The position numbers and the translations under genes are program-made. Shown piece after piece: positions 32,800-45,044 of a stretch of 64,000 nt of DNA. The DNA is from Chaetoderma sp. LZ-2023a (Eukaryota > Mollusca > Caudofoveata > Chaetodermatida > Chaetodermatidae), in contig CM067370.1 in NCBI GenBank assembly GCA_034401795.1, forward strand, positions 67,887,188 through 67,951,187, given 5' to 3'. The notes beneath the pieces were generated by a model, which saw only the letters and a program-made list of their open reading frames with translations, ran no database searches and was not told the DNA's origin. How positions within the stretch are numbered: the first letter of the stretch is position 1; each line of letters opens with the position of its first letter.

Positions 32800-33600
32800 G
32801 ACGGGACAGTTTCCGCGCTGCGTCAACTATAAGATTCTCCAAAATGGAAATTCTACCACCACTGATCATAGGATCATTTTAGCCAAGTTTGATTGAAATT
32901 GCTCAAAGTAGTAAGAAGAAGCAATTTGACTATTTCCAGTAAATTTGTAATAAAATGTAAGATTTTTACCCCAAAAATTTGATGAAACAAAATTCTGAAT
33001 GCAAGTTCTAGAGCCTATGATTATAGGATCCTTTTGGCCATATTTGCTTGAAATCCGTTAAGTTGACAAGCAGAAGAAGCAATTTTACAATTTCCAGTAA
33101 ATTTGTCATAAAATCTAAGTTTTTCAACCAAAAAATAGCTCAATCAAAATTCTGAACGAAGGTTCGGGAGCATACCACCATAGAATCCATCTAACCAAAT
33201 TCGGTTGAAATATGTCAAGCAGCTATGGAGGAGTAACATTTTGAACATCTCCGGTAAATTTGTCATAAAATCTACGATTTTCACAAAAAAAATAGCTCAA
33301 TCAAAATTCTGAATGTAGGTTCTGGAGCCTACCACCATAGAAGCCATCTAACCAAATTTGGTTGAAATATGTCAAGCAGCTATGGAGGAGTAACATTTTG
33401 ACCATCTCCGGTAAATTTGTCATAAAATCTAAGATTTTCAACCAAAAAATAGCTCAATCAAAATTCTGAACGGAGGTTCGGGAGCCTACCACCATAGAAT
33501 CCATCTAACCAAATTCGGTTGAAATATGTCAAGCAGCTATGGAGGAGTAACATTTTGAACATCTCCGGTAAATTTGTCATAAAATAAACGAAATCTAGGA
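32800..33600. repeat. 157-bp minisatellite
   Basis: Three well-conserved units with ATAGCTCAATCAAAATTCTG at 33135, 33292 and 33449, an exact 157-bp period. Two more decayed units start near 32820 and 32975. Each unit contains CCAAATTCGGTTGAAATATG and CTCCGGTAAATTTGTCATAA. Confidence 0.9.
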
Positions 33601-33619
33601 TTTCTTTTTTCACGAGAGA

Positions 33620-33800
33620 GTTGATACTTACCTCCCTAATACTTTTGATATTGCTAAATATCGGCTTTCACTCAATAAACACTCAGATTAAAACAGTTAG
33701 GTGCCCCTACTGGGCAGGGAGTCAGAGCGTAGTCTGGCGGATGCCAGCCCCACCACCGCGCATGCGCAGACTAGCACTTCCTCTGACTAATTTATTGGCT
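33620..33800 (+). mobile_element. Solitary DIRS 5' terminus, plus orientation
   Basis: TACTTACCTCCCTAATACTT is followed by the same 5' block as copy A, including GTGCCCCTACTGGGCAGGG and GCGCATGCGC at about 33759. It is the only DIRS end on the plus strand. It breaks off near 33790, just before the perfect palindrome. Confidence 0.75.
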
Positions 33801-33833
33801 GATACACATGCAACTATTAAGAGCCTGAAGACT

Positions 33834-34060
33834 AGCAACATTTCTCTGTAAAATTAGTTTTAAAATACGCAATAGACTGTTTTCTTATAATGAATTTGTC
33901 AGAATTGGTCTATGGAAGTGAAAGGATTAACATGGACCATTTGCATTTGGACTTTGGTCCATGTTAATCCTTTCACTTCCATAGACCAATTCTGACAAAT
34001 TCATTATAAGAAAACAGTCTATTGCGTATTTTAAAACTAATTTTACAGAGAAATGTTGCT
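33834..34060. repeat. Perfect 106-bp palindrome with 15-bp spacer
   Basis: Left arm 33834-33939 and right arm 33955-34060 are exact reverse complements over 106 bp, with spacer 33940-33954. No mismatches found. It lies in the VPS53 intron 29 bp from the donor end of the exon at 34090 and directly after a truncated DIRS end. Confidence 0.95.
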
Positions 34061-34089
34061 GTTTACAGGTATGCTCTTTGGTTTCTTAC

Positions 34090-34233
34090 CTCTTGATCTT
34101 CTGAGAAAAGAACAAGATATTCACCAAGCTGAAGTTTGACAAACCAGATCAGCAAGTCTTTCTTAACACGAGGTTCCAGAACATTCACTACCAAACATGC
34201 TTCAGCAAGCAGCTTCTGATTACTTGGTCCATA
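34090..34233 (-). CDS. VPS53: VPS53 exon (sixth seen)
   Basis: 144-bp exon, phase 0 at both ends. Acceptor TTACAG at 34234, donor GTAAGA at 34089. Encodes YGPSNQKLLAEACLVVNVLE, PRVKKDLLIWFVKLQLGEYL and VLFSEDQE, matching the Vps53 segment with [20 protein letters not shown] and EYLVLFQENQD. No disruption. Confidence 0.94.
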
Positions 34234-34299
34234 CTGTAATGTAAAACATATAATGTTGCTTAACCTTTTAATGATTAAGTCCGCCAAAACAAGTTACTG

Positions 34300-34440
34300 C
34301 AGTGGGCTTAAAGAATACCTATTTGTAGGCCAAGAGAAGTCTATTTTTTAAATCAATAAAATTGCGCCAGTCATTACACACATTCCAGTGTTAAAATTTC
34401 AAAAATAGGCTTCTCTTGGCATCCAAACTGATATTTACTA
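34300..34440. mobile_element. Fold-back MITE copy
   Basis: Arms with TTTGTAGGCCAAGAGAAGTC and the inverted AAAATAGGCTTCTCTTGG. The centre has GCCAGTCATTACACACATTC. TTAA-rich flanks. Confidence 0.7.
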
Positions 34441-35306
34441 AGCAACCATTTCAATTTTCAAGACAAACCATGAACAAATTACAGATATTACTGGCAAACA
34501 ACTGCAGTATCAAGAATGTTAAAATATATTTATTAATGGAAAATATATCATTTTATAATAAGATCAGAAAATGACAATTACCCTTTAGAGAAACACTGGG
34601 CACTTAATATGCATATGCATGTATATGGTACAGCTCAGAAATAACATGTCAGTTAGTAAGAAATGTTCTGCTGAATATTTTGAACACAATTGGACTGGAA
34701 ACCATCTTCCAATCAAATTATATTAAAAATATTCAACAGTACGTTTTATTTTATTTTGGAAATATGTTAAATTATTTTTGAGCTGGACTGTGATCAGATC
34801 GATTTTAAAAAGTGATATGTCACATTATCCAACACACCCTCATTGATAGAATCTTTAATCAATAAAACAAGAAGACTAAATAAAAAGTTTCATTTTTCTT
34901 CTAAAATTTACATGGACAGTCAGTCAATTGCATAATGTGTGAATCAAAAAAAGCATCCAGTTTAAACTGTTTATGTCAAACTTTGTGTTTGAGTGACGCC
35001 ATTTGACCGTGATGCCAGTGATCAAGTGATGGCTTTTGATTTGCGACAACAATTAAATGTTAAGCCTTCAGAGTGACAGATCACATCCATGATATGAGTT
35101 GTGTGCTTTGTGACAAAATTAAACATTTCTAGCAATAGCATTAAAACAAACTACCTAACCATAACTGCCAGCGACCAGGACACAATATAAGCTGCGAAGT
35201 CATTCAAATACGCCATATAAAGTTATCATTGCTCACTCGCATAAGATAATCAAATATGAATAGAATGAATCTATGTCGAGCTTATAGGCTTTGCTTGATA
35301 ACAAAC
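34441..35306. other. VPS53 intron, no gene recognised
   Basis: AT-rich, non-coding. It includes a decayed copy of the dispersed repeat AAATATTCAACAGTACG near 34725. Confidence 0.5.
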
Positions 35307-35385
35307 CTTAGCCGCTGGTCCTTGGAAAGCCTCCTCAAAATCTGCAGTGATCTGTTGAGCCAGTTCTCCCTGAATCTGCTTTACT
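35307..35385 (-). CDS. VPS53: VPS53 exon (fifth seen)
   Basis: 79-bp exon, acceptor ATTGCAG at 35386, donor GTTTGT at 35306. With the two bases from the previous exon it encodes GVKQIQGELAQQITADFEEA and FQGPAAK. This matches the Vps53 stretch with ELGQQILADFEEAFP. Ends in phase 0. Confidence 0.92.
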
Positions 35386-35454
35386 CTGCAATAATGCCAT
35401 AAAACCAACAATTAATGAACTATCACACCTAACCCTGTAACCTGTGAATTTGTT

Positions 35455-35650
35455 CAATAGAAAATGTCCATTTGCAGACCAAGAGAAGACTATTTTTGAA
35501 AAATTTATCAATTGAATAACTGGCTCGTTTATCGAGCCAGTTATTCCAGTGGTAAGTTTTCAAAAATAGCCTTCTCTTGATCTGCAAATAGGCATTTCTC
35601 AAGACCAATGCAGAAGCTGTGTTTTTGGCTGTTATGAGTGTTAAAGCTTT
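35455..35650. mobile_element. Fold-back MITE copy, well preserved
   Basis: Arms GTCCATTTGCAGACCAAGAG and inverted CTTCTCTTGATCTGCAAATA. Centre TAACTGGCTCGTTTATCGAG and CCAGTTATTCCAGTGG, forming a long hairpin. Ends with GAGTGTTAAAG near 35644. Confidence 0.8.
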
Positions 35651-36312
35651 AAGCTGGCTGACATTCTATATATAGTATCAACATCAAATACAGGTTTACT
35701 ATCTAACTAATTAGAAAACAAATAATAGTTTCATGTGGCAGAGAAAATGTACCTGTATAGGTACTATGCTTTATAATATTTTATAAATACATTATTATAC
35801 ATATATATATATATATATTAGTATGAGATGCAGCATCAACTCTGCCAAATATTGACAAAACTGATCAGATTTTAATTCATCATCATGACTGTTGCTATTT
35901 TAAAAATTGTGATCAAATCCATTTAATCTAATCTAATACAGATTATTGAATGGAAAGAATATCTAGATGTATGCAACACTGTGAAACAATTACAGCAACT
36001 AACTCTGTCAAATATGAATGACAGTCAAAAAAAGTTTGACCTCAGTATTGCTACTAATAATTAATTTTTTTGAATTTGATTCAGATATGGTCAGTCTAAC
36101 ACAGTTTTTGAATGCAAATATTACTTATGCAATACTCAAGAGTCAATGAAGTGAAATATTTCTATCAAACATGGCTCGACAAGGATTGTTTCTATAAAGC
36201 TTTAACTTGAATTTAAATAAAATCTGTTTTGTATATAACAAATTATTTGGTATAAATGATATGTATGTTAGTCTGTTTACAATAAGTATTCCATCTTCAC
36301 TAGAGCATATAC
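35651..36312. other. VPS53 intron, no gene recognised
   Basis: AT-rich, with an (AT)n run at about 35801-35820. Nothing coding. Confidence 0.5.
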
Positions 36313-36432
36313 CCGCTTGCAAGCTGTTTGATCTGTGGAATATCAGTATACTTCTCAAAATGCTCCAGGACATTTAGAACACCTTGCAAGAGGTTACTAA
36401 TCTCTCCATACTGGCGGCGGCGGATCAGTGAT
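36313..36432 (-). CDS. VPS53: VPS53 exon (fourth seen)
   Basis: 120-bp exon, acceptor CTTTCAG at 36433, donor GTATAT at 36312. It completes a Gln codon from the previous exon and encodes [39 protein letters not shown]. This is nearly colinear with the Vps53 region [20 protein letters not shown]. Intact. Confidence 0.94.
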
Positions 36433-37490
36433 CTGAAAGTGAAGGAAATACACCTTTTAAAAGAATATAGGATTATTTTATTCTCTTTATATAAACGATT
36501 AATTGGAAATGTATCTATAAACTGTCAAGTACAAAAACACACCAGATGGTGACCAGTAACCAAACTGGAAGAAGAAAAAGATATATTCAGAATGTCAGTC
36601 AAATTGTCTATAAATGATCACTTAAACAGAAGCAAAACATGTTCAAAATATAGGATACATGTAGGTGGTATCGTAACCAGAATTCTACGGAATGGCCCAG
36701 TCTGTCATTATCAACAAGAAACACAGAGCTATGTGACGCTCACCTGGACCATCAGCATATCAAAGATCAGAAGCGTATCACACAGCAGTTCGTCCAACCA
36801 AGTCTTGTCGAAATCAGCCAAATGATGAATGAGTCTTTTATTTGACTTACAATACACGTTTGGAAAATCCAACAGGGTTACCCGAAAGATCGACCAAAGA
36901 GATTTCTGTATACAAGTTCAGATGCCTATGATAATAGCCACGTTTGGTTAAAATCATTCAACAGGTTAATAACATGTACTTTTTAATAGATTTCTCTTTA
37001 AATCGTCAAAATATAAGAGCGATAGTCTACCAACATAGGGCCATTCCAAGCTTGTTTGTTTAGAATAAGCCTAGAGGTTCAGGAGAAGTACTAGTAGTCT
37101 CAAACAACAATTTCATCTCTGTTTGGAAATCCAAGGTAGCCATTAAAAAAATGACCAATAAGATTTTTGTGCAGAAGTTCTTCAGTCTACCACTCTAGGG
37201 GCCTTCCAGCCAAGTTTGGTTAAATTTGCCAAGTGGATAGTGAGGCAGGCCCTAAAGTCTGTAAAGTTGGACAGTTAAATTAGTTTCAAACTATTCAACA
37301 GCTTACATGTATATAGTTTTCTGGAAATTGAGATTCAGAGCAGGGATCGATCGAAACACGGGCGAAGTGTGGGTAGAGCATAGCTAGAGATGGGCGGGGC
37401 ATAGCTAAAATTGGATTTGTCCATTGTTGTGGTTACTCGTGATAAATAATGTACACAATATCTGACCATTCATATGCTCTGATTACTTAC
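36433..37490. other. VPS53 intron with old repeat copies
   Basis: Non-coding. It contains sequence related to the minisatellite class (TTTGGTTAAAATCATTCAAC near 36945) and a copy of the dispersed block TTAGTTTCAAACTATTCAAC at about 37279. That copy is followed by TGTGGGTAGAGCATAGCTAG, which recurs near 50805. Confidence 0.5.
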
Positions 37491-37606
37491 TGAAGAGTAT
37501 CTATACCACCCACAAGCATATGTAAGTGGTTCAGTGTGGTAATTGAACTAGTCAGATGCCGCTTAGCATAGTCCAACTGTTTGATGTCCCGAGTGATCTC
37601 TTTCAC
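37491..37606 (-). CDS. VPS53: VPS53 exon (third seen)
   Basis: 116-bp exon, acceptor ATCTAG at 37607, donor GTAAGT at 37490. Encodes [38 protein letters not shown]. Near-identical to the Vps53 core segment [20 protein letters not shown]. Phase 0 in, two bases out. Confidence 0.95.
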
Positions 37607-37829
37607 CTAGATATAAACGATAAGTTAGATAGTAAGTAATACCAAGAGCAATCAGAGACTCCGGACACTTGGCATCCTGCCTTTGTCACATTAAGATTTT
37701 TTTACATTCCGCATTTTCCAGATTTTTCACACCACACTCAAAAGTGTGGAATCCTAGTGTACTGACACACCATTTTCAAAGTTATAATTTAAGCTTATTC
37801 GGGCCGGTAGTTTCTGATATTTCCATAGA

Positions 37830-37940
37830 TGCAGATATATTGAGCCAGGCATTCCAGTAATAAATCTTCACAAATTGCCTTCTCTTGGCATTGCAAATGG
37901 TCATTCCTCAAGTCCATTGCAGAGGCAGGTCTTGGCGGGC
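37830..37940. mobile_element. Fold-back MITE, right half
   Basis: GAGCCAGGCATTCCAGTAAT and TTGCCTTCTCTTGGCATTGC match the right arm of the family. The left arm is missing. Confidence 0.6.
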
Positions 37941-38242
37941 TTGTCCAATACAATACACAAACAGCTGTATACATTCGCCAAAGAAATTGCTGTATTACTC
38001 GCATGTGACCATCCAATAAAAACTGTATTGGACTCTAAACAGCTAAACTGAACCATGGACATCTAGATAATAACATCTGGACTGGAAGCTCGCTCAGCAC
38101 TAATTAATTTCTGTACCACTTGAGGCTGAGTAGAGCCTCGTTTTGAGCTATGCTGAGAGCCGCTAATTTTAAAACAATATGGCGTACATTGTTAACATTT
38201 TCATGCGTTTGTTTATTAAAATTTAGTTTCACACAACTAATT

Positions 38243-38510
38243 ATGGTGAATAAATGTGCTGCTGTTGGATGTAAAAGTGCGTATGATAGTGCAGAAACAC
38301 TGCGTGATGTTACATTTTTACAAATTTCCATTACAAAACCTGGATTTACTTCGTTAATGGATTAGCAAATTATCGAGGGAAAACTTTACACTGTCAACAC
38401 ATTTCAGATTGTGTTCGATTCATTTTGATGAATGCTGTTTTGTTCAGGCAAGGACTGACAGTAACCCACGGAAATTGAGCTTAACACCAAAGATGGTGGC
38501 AATAACATAA
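38243..38510 (+). pseudogene. THAP zinc-finger exon of P-type transposase, broken
   Basis: Starts MVNKCAAVGCKSAYDSAETL, the N-terminal C-x4-C part of a THAP domain. The frame is then lost at the FxFP motif. Another frame carries KFPLQNLDLLR-stop-WISKLSRENF and CSIHFDECCFVQARTDSN, the C-x2-H part. At least one frameshift and one nonsense codon are present. THAP domains bind DNA at the N-terminus of P-element transposases and THAP9. The matching transposase lies 1 kb downstream, where an exon opens with the LKPDAVPSIF end of the THAP region. The donor of this exon was not located. Confidence 0.8.
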
Positions 38511-38839
38511 AGGAAAAATGAGCTCGCCCGACTTTTCAGCTACTCATAGCTGCAGTGCCACAAATTATTAAGATAAAAACATGAGAAAACACACAGAGAA
38601 ATTACACATCAACTGTGTTGAAAATCCTTATAATTAACCACCTTCATATCCCATTTCTGTGTCAATTTCTAAATTTGAAAGCTACCATGTATTACAGATA
38701 TCGCATATTTTGAAATGAATTTGCTTGGAAACTGTTGCTGTGCTAGGCAGCAACAGTATGCAGTCAAAGATTTATGCTGAAATATACAGAAAATCACATA
38801 TAAGTCATATAAGTTGAATGGTATAATATCCACTTTATC

Positions 38840-39080
38840 TAACCCTTTCATTGACAATTATTATCAATAAAGTACAGAAATTTGCTCAACAAATGTCCAT
38901 TTGCAGACTAGAAGAATATTTTTGAAAATTTATCAATGGACTGACTGGTTTGGCTATCAAGCCAGGCATTCAAGTGGTAAATTTTCAAAAATAATATCCT
39001 CTCAGTGTGTAAATCGACATTTCATTAGACCACATCAAATCTTTATTTTGGCTGGCTTAACCATTAAATGGTTATTAAGA
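38840..39080. mobile_element. Fold-back MITE copy inside P-element intron
   Basis: AACCCTTTCATTGACAAT at the left, GTCCATTTGCAGACTAGAAG and GGACTGACTGGTTTGGCTAT in the arm, with CAAGTGGTAAATTTTCAAAA at the right. Confidence 0.7.
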
Positions 39081-39312
39081 TTATGGGATAAAAGTAACTT
39101 GTACTTAGATGCAGGTCATTGACTGGTGAATTCTCCATTTAATTATGCTTTAACTCTTATAATACTGCCATGATAGAGGTGGGTGAATGGTTGCAGTTGC
39201 AACTATTTATTTGTTTGTTCTTTGGGGGTGCATGGGTGAGGAAAATACAAAACCATTTTGTCCAGCAACAGCCTCAATTAATATCTTTGATTGTTGTGGA
39301 TGAGAGTTAAGT

Positions 39313-39452
39313 GTGGTGGTCGATGGTATTGCGTGCGCGCGTGCATGAATCTGTGTACGTGTATTTGTTCACGAACATGTGTGTTGTATCTAGGTGTGTC
39401 TGTGCATGCACGTGTGCATATGTATGTGTGTGTGCGTGCATATGTGTAAGCC
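39313..39452. repeat. TG-rich simple sequence
   Basis: About 140 bp of irregular GTGTGTGTGCGTGC-type sequence immediately upstream of the transposase acceptor at 39485. Confidence 0.8.
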
Positions 39453-39485
39453 CAAGCAATGACTTATGTCTCTGTTTTATTTCAG

Positions 39486-41982
39486 TCAGCTGAAACCAGA
39501 TGCAGTGCCATCTATTTTTCCAAACTCGTGTAAACTGGCTTCTCCACCTGGACCTTCACGTGCTGCAGAGGCCCGGCGTATACACGAGCAGCAAAGACTT
39601 GTAGAAGTGTGCGATTCATTTTGGGCAGCTGATGAAACAGTCGATGTGAAAGACACTGTGCAGAGGTTGAAGGCGAATGAAAACGTGCCACAAGGATATT
39701 CGTATATTGAAAAGGATAACAAACTTTTAATATGTGTTATCAATCTTACTGATCAAATTCCAGATATTCCAATATCGATCAACATCGAAGACGATCTATG
39801 TGTTAGTGTTGTTATAAATGGCAAAGTGATTCCCAAAACCTCTTATGCACACATTATAAAGAAGATAACAAATCTTTGTCAAGTTCGCAATATAATGGCA
39901 GAATCTAAGGCCTGGAATGGTAGGCCTACATCTAAACTGGCTATGTGCTCACTTGATATGGCGATATCATGTCTGGAAACATATGTTGCTGATACAGATA
40001 GTGATAACATAAAACATGTTCAGTTCTTGCTGGAACAGTTAAAACTGTGGCAAGATGTGCGAGGCGCTATTCACCCGCATGTACAATTTTTTCATACATC
40101 TTATATTCAACCAGCCCAAGTGCATATAAGGAAATACAAAGGCAAGCAGTGTTATGTCTTCCCATAGAACGGACATTACGGGATATAATGCGCACAGTAG
40201 ATTTTGACAATGGAACGACTGACCATAGCTATTTGAAACTTAGATTGACAAAGTTGAATGAGTTTGACTCAAATATTGTGTTGATGATTGATGAGATTTA
40301 TACAACCAAGCGCCTTGAATATTCTTCAACTGAAGGTCGGATCTTGGGTGTGACATCAGAAAACAAGACTGCAGGCACCATTCTATGCTTGATGATTAGC
40401 TCTATTGCTGGGAAATACTGGGATGTGGTCGCGCTCTACCCCATGAATCATCTGAATATTGGTAAAACGGATACCTGTTTGTAAGAGGTTTTACAATTCT
40501 TAGACAGTGTTGGATTTAATGTTCTTGTAGTGTGCGTGGACAACCATTCTGTCAATAGGTCACTGTTTACCAACCATTTATGCAATGGCAGATTAAGACC
40601 AGACGTAAAGAATGCAGTGAATGGGAAGCTGCTTTTTCTACTATTCAATCCTGTACATAATATAAAGAATGTATACAACAACTTTCAGTCAAAGGAGGTG
40701 TTCCAGTGCCCTCCATATCACAATCATCAGGCCAGTACAGACACTATTCCAGTTGCTTCAGAAGAAATTACTGCCGGATTCCATGATATTTCCAATTTGT
40801 ATGCTCTGGAAGCGGCAAAACCAGTACGGCTGGCCCACAAACTCAGCATCCGATCACTTGAACCCAAAAACATCGAGAAACCCTCAGTGAAATTGGCGAT
40901 GGCGATCTTTGATGAGAGCACACTAGGAGCTCTAGAGTTCTACTCAGATAATGACAATAAGGAATGGCATGATACTGCAACATTTATTTCCCCGATTCTC
41001 AAGCTCTGGAAGATTATAAATATGAAGACAAAGACAGACGGGAAACACAAACGTGATATATGTAAAGACGTAGTTCGTTCATCTGCTGACTGGAAACTCA
41101 CATTTCTGAGGGAGTTCACTGATTTTCTGCAGCGCTGGTCTTCAAGTGGATCTCCTGGCTTGACGAAGAAAACCTTTACTTCACTTACTCAACTGTGTTT
41201 GACGCTTCCAGCTATCGCGAGCTATAGTATTGATACTCTAGGATTTAAATATGTTCTTCTTGGAAATCTTCAATCTGATGACATAGAGGCCAGATTTGGG
41301 TGGTACCAACAGCTGTCTGGTGCCAATTATTATGTTTCTGTCTGGGCTTTCGATCAGTGGTCAGTAATTCAAAAGGTGATTGCACTTCTTGCCACACGAG
41401 TAGACCAAGGACAGGTGGATCTAGTAATAAAAAAACTGTCACAACTTGAACCATCAAATCCCAATCTGGCAGATATGAATGTTGTGTACTATGTAGCAGG
41501 AGCATTAACGTGGTCAGAATCGAGACAACGATGCTGTACCTCATGCAGTGACATTTTGGTCGAAAAAGACCGGTCCATTGATCTTCACGAAGAGAGTTTT
41601 GAGGTAGTGGATGACAATGCGAGACTATTCATGAAACAAATTAATAGGGGCGGTCTTGTTTCACCTAGCAATACTGCGTATTCCATATGCCTTAAGTGCT
41701 TCACGATGTTCACTATTATAAAAGACAACACAGAGTTGATGGACTTGTTCATGTCAGTCAAATATCAAGTCATCTTTCCAGACCTTAATATCTGACATCA
41801 TAGACAGTGATGATGTAGCAACTTGCCTAGTGTCATGTGAAAATGGACATCAGTATAGGAATGGTATCGTCGCTCATTTCTTTAACTGCATGATGAAGAA
41901 CTTTGTTAAGGATTTGTTCAAGCCAGAACCAGTTGCCAAGAAGACGAAGATAGACAAGCTATCTGGTAAAACAGCCTACTGA
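39486..41982 (+). pseudogene. P-element-type (THAP9-like) transposase, broken
   Basis: An acceptor (TTTTATTTCAG) precedes QLKPDAVPSIFPNS, the end of the THAP region. The coiled and insertion part runs to about 40070. A frameshift follows, then AYKEIQRQAVLCLPIERTLR and the conserved block LMIDEIYTTKRLEYSSTEGR, with AGTILCLMISSIAGKYWDVV: the P-element RNase H-like core. A TAA at 40482-40484 interrupts one frame that is otherwise open from 40047 to 41795 (VCVDNHSVNRSLF, FNPVHNIKNVYNNF). The C-terminus (NGIVAHFFNCMMKNFVKDLF) is in another frame and ends at 41982. Antisense to VPS53 within its intron. No terminal inverted repeats were found. Confidence 0.87.
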
Positions 41983-43200
41983 GCCATAGATCGTTGTATC
42001 GCACGTGCAGGTAAGTACCATTAATAAGTAAAATACTATGATATTAATTTTTTGATAGTTGCCACTAAGAATTTGTAAATGTGCCAGTCATATCATTGAA
42101 AGAATTTCCAAAAAGTCAGCAAAGATTTTTAGAATTATGGTTCAGCATGATGTTAAGTACTATATGTCCTCTTCTTATAGCCAGAATTAATTCTTTAATA
42201 GTCAAGAAATCGAAATATTTTATTAGTGAATATCCATTTGCAAGCTGAGAAGACTATTTTGAAAAATTTTAACAATTTAACATTCCATTGCTAAAATTTT
42301 TAAAATAGTGTGCTTTTGGCCTACAAATGCACATTCCTCAATGCGCCAGCCTGAAGTTATTTTTGTCCAGAATGACCATTAATCTATTGACATTGTCCAT
42401 GCCATGTAAGCATAATTACAGCCACTACAATGTACTGAGCTGTAAAACCGTTCAGCAATTAATTAGACTATTTATTGTCCATTATAACATATTTTAACCC
42501 TTTACTGACAGGGGAGATAACTCTTACAATGAATAAACAGCCATGTATGTGACTGCTTTTGAAAACAGTTCTCTGATATAAGTACGTTAAAGACTTGTTA
42601 AAGACTCGGTCATATCAATGCAAAGCTGTCAACACACTCCCTGCATGTACACATATATGTATTCTCCATGCCCAACGAGTTATCTCCCTTTGTACATGTG
42701 ACTTGTGAAGTCTAAGAAGCATTATAGCATTAGCAGATACACAGAGATAGGTTGGTGGTAAAGTTTCAATGATCTTAGCTATCAGTTTATGTGCGACACC
42801 TTAAAAACCTATATGGATTAGTCAGCCTCATGTGGTACGGCCTCAGCTGGCGATTCCAGTCCAGATGCTACTATCTAGCCGATGACTGAACTGTCTAAAA
42901 CCAGTATTGGGGTAAGGATTCTCGAAACTATTGCTACACATGTACATCATACGTGTATGAACATTGCATCATTATGGCTTCTGATGTCATTTGCAGTGGC
43001 ATAATTATAGTATGCAAATGCCATGTAAAAATATTATTAATGCCTTACACATTAGGTCATTATTGGTTATACCTGTTGACCTGCATAGTTTTGCAAAATA
43101 TTTTGATTTATTAATGGTAATTAGCAAAGGCCATAAATACAATGATACATTGAATGATTTTTTTCCTTATTTTTGCAACTTATGTGTATAACATGTGTAT
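41983..43200. other. VPS53 intron, MITE copy and non-coding sequence
   Basis: It holds a fold-back MITE at about 42225-42380 (ATCCATTTGCAAGCTGAGAA / GTGTGCTTTTGGCCTACAAA) and a TTAACCCTTTACTGAC end near 42495. The rest shows no gene. Confidence 0.5.
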
Positions 43201-43204
43201 AATA

Positions 43205-44170
43205 AATACCGTAAAAATGTGACTAAAGGACACAGTTCTTTTGTCAAATTACATGTTCTAGGAAGGGGGGGGGGGGGGCCACGTCCTATAATCGAGAACA
43301 TTCCTTGAACACATTTTTGGCTCAAATTAAAAAAAATTATACCACGGAAATTGAACTAAATGTTACGGTAGATAATTCGCGCCGCCTGACGACTATGTTT
43401 AATGTATACGGCAAAAACACCAAGCGGAAGCGAAATTATTAAATTGGGGCACCTAAATATTGCTTATTCTTTAATAAATATCACTTATTACATCAAAATT
43501 ATAAGCTTATGATCATGTCAATAGTCACTTACAGGACTGGCGGTATGATCAGCGAACGAAAAGAAGAAGACATCAAAATTACTCCAGAATTTGACATAAC
43601 ATGGCGTCGAGAAAAGATACATGTATAAATCACGTGATTCGCCTCCAATCGCAAAAGATCTTTATTCTAATTAGAGCGAGTACTCGGATCTAAATATTCT
43701 GGACTCGGAAATTGCTATATATCATCATTGCGTGACAGGAACTGAATGTTCCTGTACCCGTTTGATAACCAACTCCCGTTAGCACATAAGATTACACAGC
43801 GCCTCCAATCGCAAAAGAGCCAGATAACCAACTCCCATTAGCGCATAAGATCACAGAGCGCCTCCATATGCAAAAGAGCCATTACATTCTGATTCTGTCA
43901 CGTGATTTCTATATTTTCAAGGCGATATTTCATGCCAAAATTAGATTGATTTTGATGTAATAAATGATCTTTATTAAAGATACGCGATATTTAGGCGGTC
44001 CTATTTAATTTCTCTTCCACCATGATATTTTTAGGCATACATTAAACATAGCGCTGAGTGATGGTAATATTGGATACCAATTTTCGATTTTTTAAAGGTA
44101 AGTTTTTTGGGTGGAGTTTGGTCAAATTTGGGACAGTGTCCTATATTCGAGGGCAGCCTTTAGTCGAGAA
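43205..44170. mobile_element. Possible non-autonomous DNA element
   Basis: A 13-bp G tract lies at 43266-43278. Inverted arms GGCACCTAAATATTGC (about 43447) and GATATTTAGGCGGTCC (about 43987) flank a central part with direct repeats (CGCCTCCAATCGCAAAAG at 43639 and 43800). GACTAAAGG and CCTTTAGTC lie near the outer edges. The block around 43930-44060 is homologous to 12010-12160 in the hAT-like element. Exact ends uncertain. Confidence 0.45.
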
Positions 44171-45044
44171 ATGATGGTAGATGATTTTACATGTCCTGTA
44201 GGCATTTCATCCTGTACATATTTTAACACAACGTGGACGAGTACTATAAAGGTACATATTAGACTCGGAAATGTAAAACACCCTAATTATATTAGGCAGA
44301 TTGCAATTTCAATAGCATTTGGCTAATGGGTACACTACAGCTCAGAAATAAGTTAACATCTTTCCAAAACAAAAATATAAACATATTTATTAATACCATT
44401 TTGAACACGAAAAAAGAAATGTTCTGTTAATATTTAACAGCAAACGGTTTGAAAAATAGAGGGGATATTGCAATCGCCTCTGCATATCTGTTCCGAAACC
44501 CTTTGGTGGAATTTAATCAAATTTGCTATGTGAGTTACCCATATGATTGGGGACCGTAAGACAACATATTTGTTAGGCTCCAGCCCCAGGGAAGGGGTGG
44601 GGGCAGAGTGGAGGTGCTGGGGGGGAAGAGAATGCCAAAGCTGAAGGAATTCAAGCAAATTTGGTATGATCGTGGATTGTGAGGCGATCATTACATTAGG
44701 CTCTGTCCCCAGGGTGTGGTGTGGTAGGGGATAACGGCAAAGTTGGCAAAAGTGTGACGATTTGCGATGCATTGCCATCGACTCCACCTTCTAGTTTGGA
44801 CTTAATATGATTGGAAGCTTTAAGCAGCAATGGCTTCCAAACAAATTAGGTCCAAATTATCCAATAGTACATTTTGTTTTCTTTTGGAAACAGTTTCACT
44901 TATTTGTGAGATGTACTATAGGTCAGTCCAAGATTAAGAGATTACTTATCCACACTAACCACTTCTTGTTCTTCCTAATGGAGCTGCCCAAGACAGCTTT
45001 ATATATAGGATGCAAGACACCTTTATATATATAAAATATCTCAC
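44171..45044. other. VPS53 intron, no gene recognised
   Basis: Non-coding. It includes a repeat-like segment (GGTGGAATTTAATCAAATTT near 44505 and AAGGAATTCAAGCAAATTTG near 44643) of the same general class as the minisatellite sequences. Confidence 0.5.

Noticed and set aside
36592-36825. 77-codon plus-strand frame near VPS53 exons
   Set aside because: No domain, no splice context, antisense to VPS53 and overlapping repeat-like sequence.
39313-39452. Possible Z-DNA regulatory element
   Set aside because: The GT-rich stretch is irregular simple sequence in an intron; nothing supports function.
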